Shown: piece by piece, positions 52,252 to 54,855 of the stretch
How positions within the stretch are numbered: position 1 is the first letter of the stretch
How the letters are laid out: each line of letters starts with the position of its first letter
Source: Verrucomicrobiales bacterium
GTDB taxonomy: Bacteria > Verrucomicrobiota > Verrucomicrobiia > Limisphaerales > Palsa-1400
Length of the DNA: 54,855 bases
Reading direction: 5' to 3'
NCBI GenBank assembly: GCA_003138485.1
Contig: PLGF01000129.1
Coordinates: 1 to 54,855 of the forward strand
Notes under the pieces: model-generated
The model's database searches: none
Seen by the model: the letters and a program-made list of their open reading frames with translations, nothing else
What the model was told of the DNA's origin: nothing
Position numbers and translations under genes: made by a program

Positions 52252-54054
52252 TCACGGGGCGGCACTGACATACGAACCCGCGGATTCCGGCGGACCGCCG
52301 ACGTATTTCGGGTAGTTTGGGTAGGAACAGAGCGGGAGGCTGCGCCCGCCGGCGGTGACCACCAGCGTCTTAGCCGGCGCCTGGTTCTGTTCGACCCACG
52401 CCATGATCAGCCCGTACTTGTCGAATTGACTGGGTATGGGTGTGGCGGGACGGGTTTCTCCGGAGCCGTTTGCTCCGTAGCTGGAGCCGGTTAAACCGTG
52501 GCCCGCCTGCGGGATGACGTAGAACCGGGCGAAGGCATCCACCGTTTCCCGCCCCATTTTGTCGATGACGGATTGAAAGTAGTCCAACTGCGCCCCCGGT
52601 GAGGCGAGCGTATCGCCGGTTCCGATGGTCGCGATCAATTTGCCTCCGCGCCGATAGAATTCCGAGAGGTCAGGCTTGGTGGCGTCGAGCCATTGGGAGA
52701 TTTCGACGCGGCGATTGTTGAGGGGGCCGCCTTCGACGTAGTCAAGGGGATTGGCCTTAAGGTCCTGCATGAGGAATCCCGTAACGCCCAAAACCCCAAG
52801 GTGCGAGTGCATCGGAGCGTTTTCGGATGCTCCTTCCTGCCCGCGGTAACGGGCATCGGCGATCAGCCCGCTGCCCGCCGGGTCGATATTCGGAACCCAC
52901 ATGCCAAACGTCTTTACGTCGTTGGCCAGCGGCGTGGCGAAATGATAACGGCTGTACATGAACTTGAGAGTTTCGATCTGACCATCAGTGAGCTTGGCCG
53001 ACGCGGAGGTGTCGCCTGCGTTGGTATCCACACCGTCGGGCGCGCGCAAAGCCGCCCAAGGATTGCGCTCCGGCGCACCCTCCGACATGTCAAAGAGCGC
53101 CCGCGCTGCCATGTAGTTGTTGATGATGCCGTCTTCGAGGCCGTCAAGCTTGTCCGCCTGACGCAGGAACTCCGCCCGAATTGCGTTGACCTTCGATCGG
53201 GTAACCCAGTTGGTTTTCGGCTTCTCCTGAATGCGAATCAACTCGGGCGCGAGCATCAAGGTCGAAAAGCCCAGAATCGGCACGTCCGCCACAATGCCGT
53301 CGTAGTCCGCCGGGTATCTTTGCGCGACCGTCAACGCCTCCCGGCCGCCTTGCGAGGCGCCAAAATAATACGTGAAACGCGGACGCTCCCCGTAAACGCG
53401 TTCCATGATGACCATGGCGGCGTCATGCGTCTTCTTCATCTGCATGTATCCCAGATTGCGGATGGCTTCCTCGTTGACCGCCCAGTCGGCGCCGACGGAC
53501 GGACCGCCTGGCGGAGAACCCGCTCCACCCCTCGGCATACCCATGCCTGGGAAGCCGCCCATCTGATGGCCGGAGTCGCTGGCGAACGTCACGAAGCCTT
53601 TGGCGAGCAGGTCTTTTCGATTCACGTCGGGGATGGTTCCATTCATGCCGAAACCGCCAAGCTGCGCCGCCCGGCGCGACCACTTGCCGGGCAGGACCAC
53701 GCGGAAATTAATGGGTTTGCCCCCTGGAGTTGCGGGCGCCATCGAACCGTCCACGACGGCATGACCCGCGCCCGCCGCTCCCGCCACCCAATGTGGCGCG
53801 GAGAGCTTCACGGCGCCGACCGGCTCTCCGATGGAAGAAGCCGGAATGGAATCGCCGACTCGCTCGGCAGTCACATCCTGTTCGGTGATGACTTTGTCAA
53901 CTCCCGCCGGCGGGAGCTTGAGCGCCGGCGCCGGGATCGGGTCGGCGCCGAACAAAAAGCCTGGAATCGACAGGACCAGAATCAATGAGAGACGTTTGAT
54001 GACGCGGATCGACAGCGTCCCACGACCTTGGCGTGAGTCGAAGGTGATTTTCAT
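52252..54054 (-). CDS. Tannase/feruloyl-esterase-family protein lacking the CS-D-HC cysteines
   Basis: This 600-aa secreted alpha/beta hydrolase matches the tannase/feruloyl esterase family. The nucleophile elbow is YYFGASQGGREAL (S234), the Asp lies in IATIGTGDTLASPG, and the His is in PQAGHGLTGSSYG. Family members normally have a Cys next to the Ser and another next to the His, forming the CS-D-HC disulfide. Here they are Ala and Gly. The core VAQRYPADYDGIVADVP is typical. The signal region (LSLILVLSIPGFLFGAD) follows a basic extension of about 20 residues. It might cleave feruloyl or galloyl esters from plant material, but changed geometry makes the substrate uncertain. Confidence 0.88.
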   Translation of the reverse strand: MKITFDSRQGRGTLSIRVIKRLSLILVLSIPGFLFGADPIPAPALKLPPAGVDKVITEQDVTAERVGDSIPASSIGEPVGAVKLSAPHWVAGAAGAGHAVVDGSMAPATPGGKPINFRVVLPGKWSRRAAQLGGFGMNGTIPDVNRKDLLAKGFVTFASDSGHQMGGFPGMGMPRGGAGSPPGGPSVGADWAVNEEAIRNLGYMQMKKTHDAAMVIMERVYGERPRFTYYFGASQGGREALTVAQRYPADYDGIVADVPILGFSTLMLAPELIRIQEKPKTNWVTRSKVNAIRAEFLRQADKLDGLEDGIINNYMAARALFDMSEGAPERNPWAALRAPDGVDTNAGDTSASAKLTDGQIETLKFMYSRYHFATPLANDVKTFGMWVPNIDPAGSGLIADARYRGQEGASENAPMHSHLGVLGVTGFLMQDLKANPLDYVEGGPLNNRRVEISQWLDATKPDLSEFYRRGGKLIATIGTGDTLASPGAQLDYFQSVIDKMGRETVDAFARFYVIPQAGHGLTGSSYGANGSGETRPATPIPSQFDKYGLIMAWVEQNQAPAKTLVVTAGGRSLPLCSYPNYPKYVGGPPESAGSYVSAAP

Positions 54055-54141
54055 GGGCGCAGACTACAAGGGAACCCACGGCGCGTCAACACGAAGCGCC
54101 CGGATTTCCCGGGTGCATTTCACTGAAGTGAGGTTGCTCTC

Positions 54142-54161
54142 AAAAACCCGCGGCTTGCGGT
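54142..54161 (-). terminator. Possible terminator of the GH39 gene
   Basis: On the minus strand ACCGC and GCGGGT flank AAGCC, followed by TTTTT. The stem is short (4-5 bp) but the T run and the position just after the GH39 stop fit an intrinsic terminator. Confidence 0.4.
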
Positions 54162-54165
54162 CCTC

Positions 54166-54855
54166 TCACCGCTGCGGCTTGAGCGTGATGAGCACGACAT
54201 CGTTTTCGCGGAGGTCGAACTGCTGCTCAAATTTCTCGTCATTGCCGATATTCACGGCGCGGACTTCCACGGGCGCGCCGTTGTTTGCAGATTTGATCTT
54301 TGCGACTTCTGCCTTGGTCAGTTGTGCCGGCGCGCCCAAGTCCCGGTAAGTCATGTAAGCGTCATTAACCCGGTAGCCGACCTTGTAAGTCTCGACGGTG
54401 TAATTGCCGGCGGGCAGATGGGATAAATCGAGCGTGACTTTGTTTTTGGGTTCCGCGGGCAAATCACGTTTGTAAAACTCCTGGTTGTGGACTTTCGGGC
54501 CGGGATGCGTGTTGGTGAAATCCCAAATCAACGCCTGCACGCCGCCGGCGCTGTCCGCGCAAATCCACGATGACGAATCGCTGCTTTTCAATTCCGTCGC
54601 GCCAAGCCGGTTCAAAAATTGATACGCGTAAAACGCCGGCTTGTTGATGTCCTGGTAATTGATCAGGCCGAATCCGCCGTGAAAAGCCTCCCAGCGCGGA
54701 CCGGATTCCTCGAAGATGTCCGTGAACGTCCAGTAAGACATCGACTGCGCGGCGTCGCCGGATTTTTTGAGCTTGTCCAAAATGTAAGCCGCGCTGTGGT
54801 AGCTGTCGTGAACCGGATCGGCCGGCGTGTAGGACGCGCTCCATTCGGTGAAGTG
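54166..54855 (-). CDS. GH39-like glycoside hydrolase, C-terminal part (runs off window)
   Basis: Only the last 229 residues are in the window; the 5' end lies beyond 54855. The visible start HFTEWSASYTPADPVHDSYH contains the GH39 nucleophile motif (Glu of FTEWS). It is followed by MSYWTFTDIFEESGPRWEAF and GFGLINYQDINKPAFYAY, both typical of GH39 beta-xylosidases. A beta-sandwich domain closes the protein (NKVTLDLSHLPAGNYTVETY). It probably removes xylose from xylan or related side chains, though GH39 also includes iduronidases. It is in the same direction as the tannase-like gene, with 111 bp between them. Confidence 0.88.
   Translation of the reverse strand, partial: HFTEWSASYTPADPVHDSYHSAAYILDKLKKSGDAAQSMSYWTFTDIFEESGPRWEAFHGGFGLINYQDINKPAFYAYQFLNRLGATELKSSDSSSWICADSAGGVQALIWDFTNTHPGPKVHNQEFYKRDLPAEPKNKVTLDLSHLPAGNYTVETYKVGYRVNDAYMTYRDLGAPAQLTKAEVAKIKSANNGAPVEVRAVNIGNDEKFEQQFDLRENDVVLITLKPQR

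Noticed and set aside
54055-54165. Small gene between the tannase-like gene and GH39
   Set aside because: The 111 bp contain no ORF with a start and only a terminator-like hairpin.
1-54855. CRISPR array, prophage, tRNA or rRNA genes, IS transposase
   Set aside because: I read for regular repeats, cloverleaf-like segments and transposase or integrase motifs and found none I could support.

Overview
The window looks like chromosomal DNA from a free-living, Gram-negative Verrucomicrobiota bacterium, probably near the Limisphaerales/Pedosphaera group. That placement is inferred from several features: an ECF sigma factor with the N-terminal motif TTHWSVV next to a zinc-ribbon Ser/Thr kinase, a DUF6600 protein, a DksA relative with a degenerate zinc finger, many secreted carbohydrate-active enzymes, and high-GC codon use. 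No 16S or tRNA gene is visible, so the assignment is not proven. I saw no transposase, integrase, phage gene or CRISPR array.

Region by region. 1-8.9 kb: dnaE, a periplasmic rhodanese, a TPR-sulfotransferase, a TrpG/PabA glutamine amidotransferase, and a response-regulator domain that reads directly into an MsbA-type ABC exporter. 9-10.6 kb: a scar with two truncated genes (a DUF4832-type glycosidase lacking its 5' end and the head of a NERD-domain gene). 10.6-16.2 kb: a membrane-anchored beta-propeller protein, a 111-bp palindromic element, a mercuric-reductase-like disulfide oxidoreductase, a toxin-antitoxin pair whose toxin is frameshifted, and a KDG-kinase-like sugar kinase. 16-20.4 kb: a SirB1-like protein, an ECF sigma factor, and a Ser/Thr kinase fused to a transglutaminase-like domain. 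20.4-31.6 kb: TatD, Mn superoxide dismutase with a visible promoter and terminator, a DUF6600 protein, a Gfo/Idh/MocA oxidoreductase overlapping a YceI protein, a secreted serpin, a stand-alone Clp N-domain protein, a MITE-like inverted-repeat element, an HDOD protein, a DksA-like/L33/S18 cluster and a glycine-zipper lipoprotein. 31.5-34.8 kb: a tight three-gene operon (HemN-like radical SAM, chorismate-lyase-like protein, halogenase-type flavoprotein). 34.8-41.3 kb: a PQQ-type propeller, GH44 and a large lectin/Ig-like secreted protein, then OsmC.

41.6-48.9 kb is a seven-gene minus-strand respiratory operon: small cytochrome c, coiled-coil outer-membrane porin, second monoheme cytochrome, a GltD-like FAD/Fe-S oxidoreductase with two ferredoxin clusters, Rieske protein, fused cytochrome b, and a hexaheme cytochrome c. 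It sits just downstream of a PocR-domain AraC regulator on the same strand. I read it as a modular bc-type complex linking a soluble reductant, perhaps NAD(P)H or ferredoxin, with quinone and periplasmic cytochromes. 50-54.9 kb returns to plant-polymer breakdown: GH127 beta-L-arabinofuranosidase, a tannase/feruloyl-esterase-like protein, and GH39 running off the end.

The most promising candidates for something undescribed are the Rieske/cyt b/GltD/hexaheme operon, the radical SAM-chorismate lyase-flavoprotein operon, and the kinase-transglutaminase fusion beside its sigma factor. Several genes are decaying (RelE-like toxin, DUF4832, NERD fragment, perhaps the response regulator). All function calls come from reading motifs by eye, without database searches.
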